A stretch of DNA of 11,471 nt. It comes from Candidatus Bathyarchaeota archaeon. GTDB taxonomy: Archaea > Thermoproteota > Bathyarchaeia > 40CM-2-53-6 > RBG-13-38-9. The notes beneath the pieces were generated by a model. That model saw nothing but the letters and a program-made list of their open reading frames with translations, had not been told where the DNA came from and made no database searches. Made by a program: the position numbers and the translations under genes. Of the stretch, positions 1 through 5,668 are shown in pieces (positions within the stretch are counted from its first letter, which is position 1; each line of letters begins with the position of its first letter). Location of the stretch: the NCBI GenBank assembly GCA_026015225.1, contig JAOZGV010000081.1:1-11471 (forward strand), given 5' to 3'.

Positions 1-120
1 CGCAGCAATAACAATATTGCTTCCTGCTTCTGCAAAACCTTCTGCTATCCCTTTACCAATACCGCCATTACCGCCCGTCACAATTGCAAGTTTTTCTTTT
101 AAATTGAATAGATTCATCAT
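1..120 (-). CDS. Short-chain dehydrogenase/reductase, N-terminal fragment (runs off window)
   Basis: Only the first 40 codons are present; the gene continues past the left edge. The translation starts MMNLFNLKEKLAIVTGG and carries the classical SDR cofactor motif TGGNGGIG at about residues 15-22, the TGxxxGxG Rossmann turn, followed by the helix and second strand (SNIVIAA). The N-terminus resembles gluconate 5-dehydrogenase and 2-deoxy-gluconate dehydrogenase-type SDRs (F-L-K-x-K-x-A-x-V-T-G), so an NAD(P)-dependent sugar-acid or alcohol oxidoreductase is likely; the substrate cannot be told from 40 residues. Two ATG codons stand in tandem (120 and 117). An AAAGGCG Shine-Dalgarno-like run lies 8 nt before the first. 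It is divergent from the zinc alcohol dehydrogenase that follows, so the two may share a control region and a pathway. Confidence 0.85.
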   Translation of the reverse strand, partial: MMNLFNLKEKLAIVTGGNGGIGKGIAEGFAEAGSNIVIAA

Positions 121-146
121 TAAACTCGCCTTTCTAATTATCAATT

Positions 147-155
147 AATATAAAT
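147..155 (-). promoter_or_regulatory. Candidate TATA box for the SDR gene
   Basis: On the minus strand the sequence reads ATTTATATT, an archaeal TATA-like element in the very AT-rich spacer between the divergent SDR and alcohol dehydrogenase genes. It lies about 30 bp before the SDR start codon. The whole spacer is AT-rich, so this assignment is weak. Confidence 0.3.
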
Positions 156-202
156 TAAATTTTTTTTATTCAAGAAAATATAGTATGAAAATTATTAAAA
201 AC

Positions 203-208
203 TATATA
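203..208 (+). promoter_or_regulatory. Candidate TATA box for the alcohol dehydrogenase
   Basis: TATATA preceded by an A-rich BRE-like stretch. A start of transcription about 25 bp downstream would fall at about 230. That allows either a leaderless message from ATG 229 or a leader of about 25 nt to TTG 256, which has a Shine-Dalgarno-like GGGGCG ahead of it. Confidence 0.4.
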
Positions 209-255
209 TCTAATTCTATCTTATTTTGATGTGCAGAATTAGGGGCGAAAACCTG

Positions 256-1350
256 TTGGTTAAAGCTGCGGTAATGAATGGGCCTTTCAAACCTATTGAA
301 ATTCGTGATTTTCCGGTTCCAAAACTTGAACATGGCGCCATATTGTTAAAGACGATAGCTAGTGAGATTTGTGGCACTGATCTTCACCTTTTCAAGGGCC
401 ATCTTCCAGAAGTTCCTTATCCTATCATCCCAGGACATGTCAGTGTAGGTATAGTTGAAAGTATTAATGGAGAGGTTATTGACCTAACTGGAAAAACTAT
501 AGATAAAGGAGATACTATCACATTTCTTGACGTTAATGAGACATGTAACAATTGTTGGTATTGTTTAGTTGCAAAGACTCCTACAAAATGTCCTCATAGA
601 AAAGTTTATGGAATTACTTATAGCGCTAAGAAACCTCCTCATTTGCTGGGTGGCTGGGCAGAGCATATATATTTAAAACCAGGAGTTAAAATTATAAAAA
701 TTCATGATGACATAGAACCCTTATCTTTTATGGCAGGGGGTTGTGCATTACCTACAGCGATTCATGCCATAGATAAGGCAAATATTAGATTTGGTGATAC
801 TATAGCGATTCAAGGCTGCGGTCCTGTCGGACTTTGGTTGACAGTTATTGCAAAATTCAGTGGTGCCTTCAAAGTAATACTATTAGGATCGCCTTCCTTA
901 CGATTAGAGTTTGGAAAGAAAATTGGTTCAGATCTAACAATTGATATCAAAGATTTAAGACCAAAAGAGAGAGTTAATAAAATATTGGATATGTCAGAGG
1001 GGAGAGGTGCAGACGTTACAATAGAGGCTACCGGTACACCAAATGCGATTTTAGAAGGACTTGAAATGACTAGAGATGGTGGTAAATACATTATACTTGG
1101 CCAATATACAAATGTCGGCGATGTGGAGATCAATCCTCATGTTCACATTAATAAGAAACATTTAGAAATTAAGGGTGTTTGGGGAACTGATTTTAGTCAC
1201 CTTTATAGAGCTGTTGATTTCTTATCTATAATTCAAAAAAGAATTCCTTTAGACGAATTCATCACTAATATTTGCTCGATTGAGGACGCACAAAAAAATC
1301 TAGAAGCTGTAGAAAGGTTAACGACTATAAAAACGATTATAAAACCCTGA
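256..1350 (+). CDS. Zinc-dependent medium-chain alcohol dehydrogenase
   Basis: A 364-residue medium-chain dehydrogenase, usual length for the family; it should oxidise an alcohol or polyol with NAD(P). Numbered from TTG 256, the N-terminal GroES-like domain has the catalytic zinc Cys39 (ICGTDLH) and His61 (PGHVSVG), and the structural zinc set Cys97, 100, 103 and 112. The Rossmann domain has GCGPVGL at about 187-193. Two oddities: the usual Glu after the zinc His (GHE) is Val, and the acidic residue that normally ends the second Rossmann strand is replaced by a Gly-Ser-Pro-Ser run, which may favour NADP. The start is uncertain: the frame is open from TTG 226 and ATG 229, but TTG 256 has GGGGCG 8 nt upstream and gives the family-typical start MVKAAV. 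The substrate is not recognisable; threonine, sorbitol and camphor-alcohol dehydrogenases are all relatives. Confidence 0.9.
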   Translation: MVKAAVMNGPFKPIEIRDFPVPKLEHGAILLKTIASEICGTDLHLFKGHLPEVPYPIIPGHVSVGIVESINGEVIDLTGKTIDKGDTITFLDVNETCNNCWYCLVAKTPTKCPHRKVYGITYSAKKPPHLLGGWAEHIYLKPGVKIIKIHDDIEPLSFMAGGCALPTAIHAIDKANIRFGDTIAIQGCGPVGLWLTVIAKFSGAFKVILLGSPSLRLEFGKKIGSDLTIDIKDLRPKERVNKILDMSEGRGADVTIEATGTPNAILEGLEMTRDGGKYIILGQYTNVGDVEINPHVHINKKHLEIKGVWGTDFSHLYRAVDFLSIIQKRIPLDEFITNICSIEDAQKNLEAVERLTTIKTIIKP

Positions 1351-1501
1351 TTAAAAAATCAACTTTATACTAATAGCACGCGCCATTGTTATTCATTTTG
1401 TCAACCAAACTATATCTTCCGCTTGACACTTTTCTTTCTAAGTTTATTCAGGATTTATAGTAAATTTGAAAAGTATTAAATTATTTTAGGATGCGCGCGT
1501 A

Positions 1502-1610
1502 AGCCGGGGGTAGGAGTCGAACCTACGTATACGGGTTTCTACTAAATGATTATAAATTTTTTTTATTCTCTATCTGCAGCCCGTCGCCTAAGCCGTTCGG
1601 CCACCCCGGC
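1502..1610 (-). tRNA. tRNA-Cys (GCA) with a 37-nt intron
   Basis: Read on the minus strand: a perfect 7-bp acceptor stem (GCCGGGG with CCCCGGC), UG at 8-9, a D arm, anticodon stem ACGGG/CCCGU, loop CUGCAG|A with anticodon GCA at 1577-1575, a 4-nt variable loop, T stem GUAGG/CCUAC with loop UUCGACU, and discriminator U73 at 1502, as in other archaeal tRNA-Cys. The mature tRNA is 72 nt. CCA is not encoded. The closest remembered pattern is the methanogen tRNA-Cys, which also begins GCCGGGG and has a CUGCAGA loop. The anticodon loop is split by an intron between positions 37 and 38. Confidence 0.93.
1537..1573 (-). other. Archaeal tRNA intron (position 37/38) with bulge-helix-bulge
   Basis: The 37-nt intron lies between G37 (1574) and A38 (1536). 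The splice junctions form a canonical bulge-helix-bulge. CUGC (loop positions 32-35) pairs with GUAG near the intron 3' end as the central 4-bp helix. The 3-nt bulges are AGA (5' side) and AAA (3' side). The outer helices are the anticodon stem and a 4-bp UAGA/UUUA helix inside the intron. Cutting after the second base of each bulge removes exactly these 37 nt and restores a 7-nt anticodon loop. It should be spliced by the archaeal tRNA-splicing endonuclease and RtcB ligase. Confidence 0.88.
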
Positions 1611-1631
1611 ATTTTTTAACAAGTGGACGCG

Positions 1632-1639
1632 CTTTTAAC
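1632..1639 (-). promoter_or_regulatory. Candidate TATA box for tRNA-Cys
   Basis: On the minus strand GTTAAAAG lies about 25 bp before the first tRNA base, the normal spacing for an archaeal TATA element if the transcript starts close to the mature 5' end. The sequence match is modest. Confidence 0.35.
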
Positions 1640-1644
1640 AATTA

Positions 1645-1669
1645 TCGAAGGATTATCACAATTCTTCGA
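1645..1669. repeat. Inverted repeat TCGAAG...CTTCGA
   Basis: Two perfect 6-bp arms (1645-1650 and 1664-1669) separated by 13 bases, upstream of the tRNA-Cys gene and before the surface-protein remnant. Possibly a short hairpin or protein site. The region from 1611 to 1750 otherwise holds no gene that I can see. Confidence 0.4.
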
Positions 1670-1750
1670 CAATTTGTTTATTTTAAATGAATTTACAAAT
1701 ATTTAATTTAAGACTTACTGCAATGTCGGTTTTGCGCCACACCCTTTTAG

Positions 1751-2029
1751 GTTAAAACTCAGTTTTTGCGACGCGCGCGCGCTTCGACACGGTACATCTT
1801 CACTCAATGGAGTGGTGGTACCTCCGGTACCAACTATGGTCAATCGGAACCCATCATTATGAATGCTCCTAAGATCGCTACAGCAGACTGGCAGCGCACG
1901 CTAAACCCTGTCGGAGGTTATTTTTCTTCAGTAAATAAACTAGCTATTCTAGTACCTTACATTACTTTAGTTGGCCTCATCGGAGCTTTATCCTCAATCT
2001 TTATGACAATCAAGAAATATAGAACCTAA
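1751..2029 (+). pseudogene. 3' remnant of a surface protein: InlB-type B-repeat plus C-terminal membrane anchor
   Basis: An open frame follows an in-frame TAG (1748-1750) and ends at TAA 2029. The only early start is a TTG at 1766 without a convincing ribosome site. Numbered from that TTG, residues about 10-42 (YIFTQWSGGTSG...IIMNAPKIATADW) match the divergent InlB B-repeat pattern seen in large exported proteins (Y-x-F-x-x-W-S-G ... P-x-x-I-x-M-x-x-P-K-x-x-T-A-x-W). Residues about 48-87 are a Gly-Gly linker, a hydrophobic helix (LAILVPYITLVGLIGALSSI) and a basic tail KKYR, the layout of a C-terminal anchor. There is no signal peptide and no other repeat, and B-repeats normally occur in proteins of several hundred residues. 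I therefore read it as the tail of a decayed gene. It could still be a very short expressed protein. It looks more GC-rich than its neighbours. Confidence 0.6.
1771..1782. repeat. Alternating CG tract (Z-DNA-prone)
   Basis: A 12-base ACGCGCGCGCGC tract in AT-rich surroundings at the broken 5' end of the surface-protein remnant. Related but shorter GCGCGT/ACGCGC words occur at 1495-1500 and 1627-1632, on both sides of the tRNA. Confidence 0.5.
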
Positions 2030-2088
2030 TTATGGTTAGAGATCGAAAAATTGAAGAATAACTTTTAGGCGTGGAGTTCTAAAATCAA

Positions 2089-3423
2089 ATGTTTTCGCCA
2101 TTAATAGTGTGGAACATACGTAAACTTAGGAAGATACCTTTTTTACCTTTTTATGAAATAAAGAAGGAGCAAGAAAGGCGATTACGCGATATTATGGCCT
2201 ATGCCTATAACCATGTACCACACTATAGAAGAACGTTAAAATCTTTTGGCTTAAAACCTGAGAATTTCAAAAAAATTGAAGACCTTCGTAAACTTCCAAT
2301 AATCTCGAAGGCTGATATTCAAAAAAAACCTAATGATTTTATTTCACAAAGTCAAAGTAAAGATTTATTTTGGGTTAAAACCAGTGGAAGTACTGGTCAG
2401 CCGACAAAAATACTCTGGTCAAAAAATTTTCTGGCAGCTTCCATTGGGCTAGGTCAAAGATTCCGAGATGCCTATGCTAGCGTTCTTAAATCAAATCGAA
2501 TCCCTAAAAAGGCAAGGATATCTTACCTAGGAAGTGGTTCAGATACTCTGGATAAATATTATAGACAGGAAATTTGGGCTTTAAAATACACATATTACAA
2601 GAACCTAAAGTTATTTTCGATTTTTGATCCTCCAGAAAAAAATTACATTCTATTGAAGGAGTTTAATCCCCAAATAATTGCAGGTCATGGATCGTATATT
2701 GGACTTCTATTTACGTATATGGCGCAAAACAAACTTGACTTGCCAAATTTGAATGTAGTTACTTATTCCTCTGATCATCTAAGAGAGGAAACCAGAAGGA
2801 TTATTGAAGAACGTTATTGTCAAGTTTTCGCACATTATAATGCCATGGAAACTAGTACAATAGGTTTTGAATGCGAGGCTCATCGAGGTTCCCATCTGTC
2901 CATAGATACTTGTGCAGTGGAATTAATAGGCAAAGACTCTCTCCCTGTATCACCAGGAGAAGAGGGAGAAATCATAGTTTCCAATCTGATAAATAAAGGC
3001 ACGGTTCTTTTGAACTATCGGTTAGGTGATATCGGGGTAATGGATGAAGTCGATGAGGACTGTGATTGCGACAGAAATCTCCCTACGTTAAGGAGTCTTA
3101 TTGCGAGATCAGATGATATAATCTTTCTTCAAGACGGTACCATGCTGCATCCTCGATTATTTTGGACAATTTTTAAAAAATGGATCAATCAAATACTTCA
3201 GTACAAATTGATTCAAGAAGATTTTGATAAATACACTGTATTTTGTTTGCTCAGCGATGAATTCAAGGATCAGATGGACAATATCGAAAGAGGATTGATC
3301 AAGGATTTGAAAAATGTCTTTGGTGAAAGTGATGTTAAAATAAACTTTGTGAACAATTTACCCAGATCTAAAGGAGGAAAAATTCGGACAATCGAGTCCC
3401 ATATATCTCAACACAGGTTTTGA
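2089..3423 (+). CDS. PaaK/CapK-like adenylate-forming enzyme
   Basis: A 444-residue member of the phenylacetate-CoA ligase (PaaK)/CapK branch of ANL adenylating enzymes, usual length for the branch. Such enzymes activate a carboxylate with ATP and, in PaaK, pass it to CoA; CapK-like members sit in surface-polysaccharide clusters. Visible motifs: the phosphate loop TSGSTGQPTK at 98-107, the aromatic/Glu motif YNAMET at 250-255, the ATP-ribose motif YRLGDIG at 310-316, and PRSKGGK near the C-terminus supplying the mobile-domain lysine. Cys262, His265 and the Cys325-x-Cys327 pair recur in the neighbouring paralogue and may form a metal site. The ATG at 2089 has a weak GGAG 12 nt upstream. It is convergent with the next gene, 11 nt away. 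The substrate is unknown; polymer modification and aryl-CoA synthesis are both possible. Confidence 0.87.
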   Translation: MFSPLIVWNIRKLRKIPFLPFYEIKKEQERRLRDIMAYAYNHVPHYRRTLKSFGLKPENFKKIEDLRKLPIISKADIQKKPNDFISQSQSKDLFWVKTSGSTGQPTKILWSKNFLAASIGLGQRFRDAYASVLKSNRIPKKARISYLGSGSDTLDKYYRQEIWALKYTYYKNLKLFSIFDPPEKNYILLKEFNPQIIAGHGSYIGLLFTYMAQNKLDLPNLNVVTYSSDHLREETRRIIEERYCQVFAHYNAMETSTIGFECEAHRGSHLSIDTCAVELIGKDSLPVSPGEEGEIIVSNLINKGTVLLNYRLGDIGVMDEVDEDCDCDRNLPTLRSLIARSDDIIFLQDGTMLHPRLFWTIFKKWINQILQYKLIQEDFDKYTVFCLLSDEFKDQMDNIERGLIKDLKNVFGESDVKINFVNNLPRSKGGKIRTIESHISQHRF

Positions 3424-3426
3424 GTT

Positions 3427-3433
3427 AAAAAAA
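3427..3433 (-). terminator. T7 tract after the minus-strand PaaK-like gene
   Basis: Seven consecutive T on the minus strand, 2 nt after the TAA of the minus-strand gene and inside the 11-nt gap to the convergent gene. Archaeal RNA polymerase stops at such T tracts without needing a hairpin, so this is a plausible terminator. Confidence 0.45.
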
Positions 3434-3434
3434 T

Positions 3435-4718
3435 TTAAACTTTTGAAATAATAAATCTCCTTTTACCGGTTTGGCCTCTTACAATCGATTCAACAACTTT
3501 AACACTAATATCAACTTCTTCTCCTAGACAACCAGATAATATATTTCTTTTAACTTCTATTATGCTATTCTCTGAGAAACCCTCGCTTTTAACTAAATGT
3601 ACTATGAGTTTATCCCTCCTTGGTTGGATTATTTGATATTCGGATATTCCTTCAATATCTTTTAATTCTAGATTTCTTGGAGAAATTATTTGACCGCTGG
3701 GCAATTTTAGAAAATCATAAATTTTGCCCTCAATACTCTTAATTAGAGGATAGTTTCTACCGCAATTGCAGAACTCATCGGATAAGATTCCAATATCCCC
3801 AATTCTATATCGTATAAAAGGCATTGTATAATTATGAAGTCCAGTGATGACTATTTCGCCTTCCTCCCCAGGGGAAACTTGCTCTCCATCTCTAAGAACC
3901 TCGATAATGAAATGGTCTGAAATTATGTGCATCCCACAATGTTGATCGCATTCAAAAGCAACCCTTCCAAATTCATATGCTCCATATAATTCAAATAATT
4001 CAGTGTTGAAAACTGAATTTATTTCTCTTCTAACTTTTTCATTAAGAGTTTCGGCGGCTGAAAAAATTATTCGGGGATTAATTTCACAGTTTTGAATATA
4101 TTGTGAAAGAAGTAAATATACTGACGGATAACTTTGAAGGACTTCAAATTTACTTTTTGAGAGTTTGTTTATGATATTATGAATTGGTTGGTTAATTGAA
4201 ACATCTTCAATACGTAATATGCCGAATTTCTGAAGCCAATAGTCCTTTCTTTCTCTAGGAAAGAGTACTCGAATGATTTTATCTCTGAACTTAACACCAC
4301 ACTCAAAGAAAGCGAAGGCTTGTCGAGCCCAATGATGATACAGATCTTCTCTTGATTTGTATATTCTTAAAGGCATACCTGTTGAGCCAGATGTATAGGA
4401 GATTCTACATTTATTTGGATTACAATTTTTATTCAATACATATCCTACATTTTTCTGTAGTCCATTTTTAATCTCTTGTTTTGTTGTCAAAGGAATCTTG
4501 GCTAAATCTTCTAATTTTTTAATTTCATTTGGTTTTATACCATTTTGTTTAAATTTTGAATAATATAATCGGACATTGCGGAACACATGATCCAAAATTA
4601 CTCTAAGATTTCTTTCCTGTATCTTCAATAGTTCATCTCTTTGAAGGTATTGATTTCTTCTAAGATCGGATATTTTTTTTAGACCGAAAAAATAATCAAT
4701 TATTGGCATCAATATCAC
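3435..4718 (-). CDS. PaaK/CapK-like adenylate-forming enzyme (second copy)
   Basis: A 427-residue ANL enzyme of the same PaaK/CapK branch. Motifs: TSGSTGMPL at 109-117, YGAYEFG at 245-251, RYRIGDIG at 303-310, and a C-terminal RGQTGKRR carrying the mobile-domain lysine. The shared segment VSPGEEGEI (281-289) is identical to that of the convergent neighbour, but the N-terminal halves differ, so the two are diverged paralogues rather than a recent duplication. The ECDQHCGMH segment (about 256-264) and Cys317-x-Cys319 match the possible metal site of the neighbour. The start is GTG 4718, or ATG 4709 three codons later; neither has a strong ribosome site. By analogy with CapK it may serve surface-polysaccharide decoration, but no glycosyltransferase is visible in the window. 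Confidence 0.87.
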   Translation of the reverse strand: MILMPIIDYFFGLKKISDLRRNQYLQRDELLKIQERNLRVILDHVFRNVRLYYSKFKQNGIKPNEIKKLEDLAKIPLTTKQEIKNGLQKNVGYVLNKNCNPNKCRISYTSGSTGMPLRIYKSREDLYHHWARQAFAFFECGVKFRDKIIRVLFPRERKDYWLQKFGILRIEDVSINQPIHNIINKLSKSKFEVLQSYPSVYLLLSQYIQNCEINPRIIFSAAETLNEKVRREINSVFNTELFELYGAYEFGRVAFECDQHCGMHIISDHFIIEVLRDGEQVSPGEEGEIVITGLHNYTMPFIRYRIGDIGILSDEFCNCGRNYPLIKSIEGKIYDFLKLPSGQIISPRNLELKDIEGISEYQIIQPRRDKLIVHLVKSEGFSENSIIEVKRNILSGCLGEEVDISVKVVESIVRGQTGKRRFIISKV

Positions 4719-4770
4719 AGGATATCTCTTTCTCTCATTTTTAATTTTTGGTAAGAACTCATTTTAAGCT

Positions 4771-4817
4771 ATATCAACAATTGTTACTAATGAGGAGCGC
4801 TCGCGATAGGTTGATAT
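4771..4817. promoter_or_regulatory. Palindrome-rich divergent control region
   Basis: The 8-bp arms ATATCAAC (4771-4778) and GTTGATAT (4810-4817) form a perfect inverted repeat. Inside or overlapping it are three perfect palindromes: AACAATTGTT (4776-4785), GAGCGCTC (4795-4802) and TCGCGA (4801-4806). The block lies between the divergent PaaK-like gene and the small membrane protein gene, the place expected for an operator acting on both. No known regulator site is recognised. Confidence 0.45.
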
Positions 4818-4879
4818 TGGATCCGATAGCTATTTCCTAATAGATCCTTTACCCTGAATTATTGAAAAGGTTGCCAGAA

Positions 4880-5065
4880 ATGTTTTCGGGAGGAGATTTA
4901 ACTAGCTTTTTGTTTTTCTGCATCAGTATGACATTGATTTTTATAATACCCTTCTTCATTGCCACGTTAATACATTATTATCGGGATCTTTTTTCATTCC
5001 TATTAATCATGGGTTTCATATCAATAATAATTGGAGTGGTAATAGCACTTAAGAAATTGCGGTAG
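4880..5065 (+). CDS. Small two-helix membrane protein, unknown function
   Basis: About 61 residues with two hydrophobic segments (roughly 7-29 and 34-55), a short polar turn (HYYRD) between them, and a basic end KKLR. The positive-inside rule would put the C-terminus in the cytoplasm. I do not recognise a family. ATG 4880 is chosen because AAAAGG lies 9 nt ahead; TTG 4862 and TTG 4871 would give up to 67 residues but lack a usable ribosome site. It is divergent from the PaaK-like gene across the palindrome-rich region. A T7 tract follows about 50 nt after the stop. The length and composition fit a real small membrane protein, but a chance open frame cannot be excluded. Confidence 0.5.
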   Translation: MFSGGDLTSFLFFCISMTLIFIIPFFIATLIHYYRDLFSFLLIMGFISIIIGVVIALKKLR

Positions 5066-5072
5066 GAAATTG

Positions 5073-5086
5073 TATAGCGAGCTATA
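5073..5086. repeat. Short perfect hairpin TATAGC-GA-GCTATA
   Basis: Arms of 6 bp around a 2-base centre, just after the small membrane protein gene. It overlaps the first of several AGCGAG-containing words in this window. A second inverted relation links TAGAGCG (5085-5091) with CGCTCTA (5153-5159). Confidence 0.4.
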
Positions 5087-5116
5087 GAGCGGCAACCCCC
5101 TTAATACAATCAGTCC

Positions 5117-5123
5117 TTTTTTT
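5117..5123 (+). terminator. T7 tract downstream of the small membrane protein
   Basis: CC followed by seven T on the plus strand, about 50 nt past the stop at 5065 and flanked by the TAGAGCG/CGCTCTA inverted pair. It is suitable as an archaeal intrinsic terminator. Confidence 0.4.
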
Positions 5124-5209
5124 GAACTTCATTCTTCACTTGATTCTATACTCGCTCTAAGTTTGTCCAGAAATTATGGATTTAGCCATAAAGTAAAAAT
5201 TAGATAAAT

Positions 5210-5581
5210 CTACTCTTTTTCTTTTAAAACTTCCATCAACGTATTCATTCCATAGAGCATAGTCAGTGCTCCATTAGGCAAGAATGCGCATTGTAGAGCT
5301 TCAACCATCTCTTCCTTAGTAGCCCCCATTTCCAAGGCTCTTCTCATATGATTTTTTAATGCGTTTTTATCTGAAGGATTTCTAGAAGCTATTGCTACTG
5401 TATAAAATATTTCCTTTATCTTCTCTGGGAAGATTCTTTTTCTGGGCATTATAAGCTCCCATATTTTATTATATGCTTCCAAAAAATCCGGATCCGTTTT
5501 TGCCAGCAGCTCGTATGGAGGGTAGACATATCCTCTCTTCCTTTGCATTTCATCCAATAATTTTTTTGTTTTTTCACTCAC
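5210..5581 (-). CDS. Carboxymuconolactone decarboxylase family protein (PcaC-like)
   Basis: A 123-residue all-alpha protein of the CMD family (single-domain length). The diagnostic segment is at 64-97: NPSDKNALKNHMRRALEMG then TKEEMVEALQ, with the conserved His78 and the G-A-T-x-E-E-x-x-E-A helix start. The AhpD-type CxxC redox pair is absent; Asp71 and Ala74 stand in those places. It therefore belongs with the PcaC-like, non-peroxidase members, which act on lactones or on unknown substrates. The start is GTG 5581, with a clear GGTGA 7 nt upstream. It is the last gene of the five-gene minus-strand cluster, 87 nt after the LarA-like gene. A role in the same catabolic route is inferred from position only. 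Confidence 0.85.
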   Translation of the reverse strand: MSEKTKKLLDEMQRKRGYVYPPYELLAKTDPDFLEAYNKIWELIMPRKRIFPEKIKEIFYTVAIASRNPSDKNALKNHMRRALEMGATKEEMVEALQCAFLPNGALTMLYGMNTLMEVLKEKE

Positions 5582-5640
5582 TTTTACTTCACCTGTATAG
5601 ACTCCTTTTATTCTCTTTACTCGTTTATGAATTTTAAGGA

Positions 5641-5664
5641 GAATGCTAGACTAACAGGGCATTC
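5641..5664 (-). repeat. Hairpin after the LarA-like stop codon
   Basis: Perfect 6-bp arms GAATGC and GCATTC around a 12-nt loop, starting 4 nt after the TAA of the LarA-like gene and before the decarboxylase-family gene. It could be an RNA stability or processing element between two genes of one transcript. No T tract follows directly, so it is not an obvious terminator. Confidence 0.4.
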
Positions 5665-5668
5665 ATAG

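Noticed and set aside
110..122. Minus-strand ATGATGA as a C/D-box RNA C box
   Set aside because: It is the double start codon of the SDR gene; no D box or second guide segment follows.
810..1133. Minus-strand open frame of 107 codons inside the alcohol dehydrogenase
   Set aside because: It is antisense to the Rossmann-domain coding region, and its low-complexity Ser/Pro/Leu composition is typical of a shadow frame.
1502..1610. tRNA 3' end as a phage or plasmid attachment site
   Set aside because: No second copy of the T-arm/acceptor sequence and no integrase gene were found in the window.
1815..1829. GGTACC-TCC-GGTACC repeat as a mobile-element end
   Set aside because: It lies within the B-repeat coding sequence (Gly-Thr codons), and no transposase or second copy is present.
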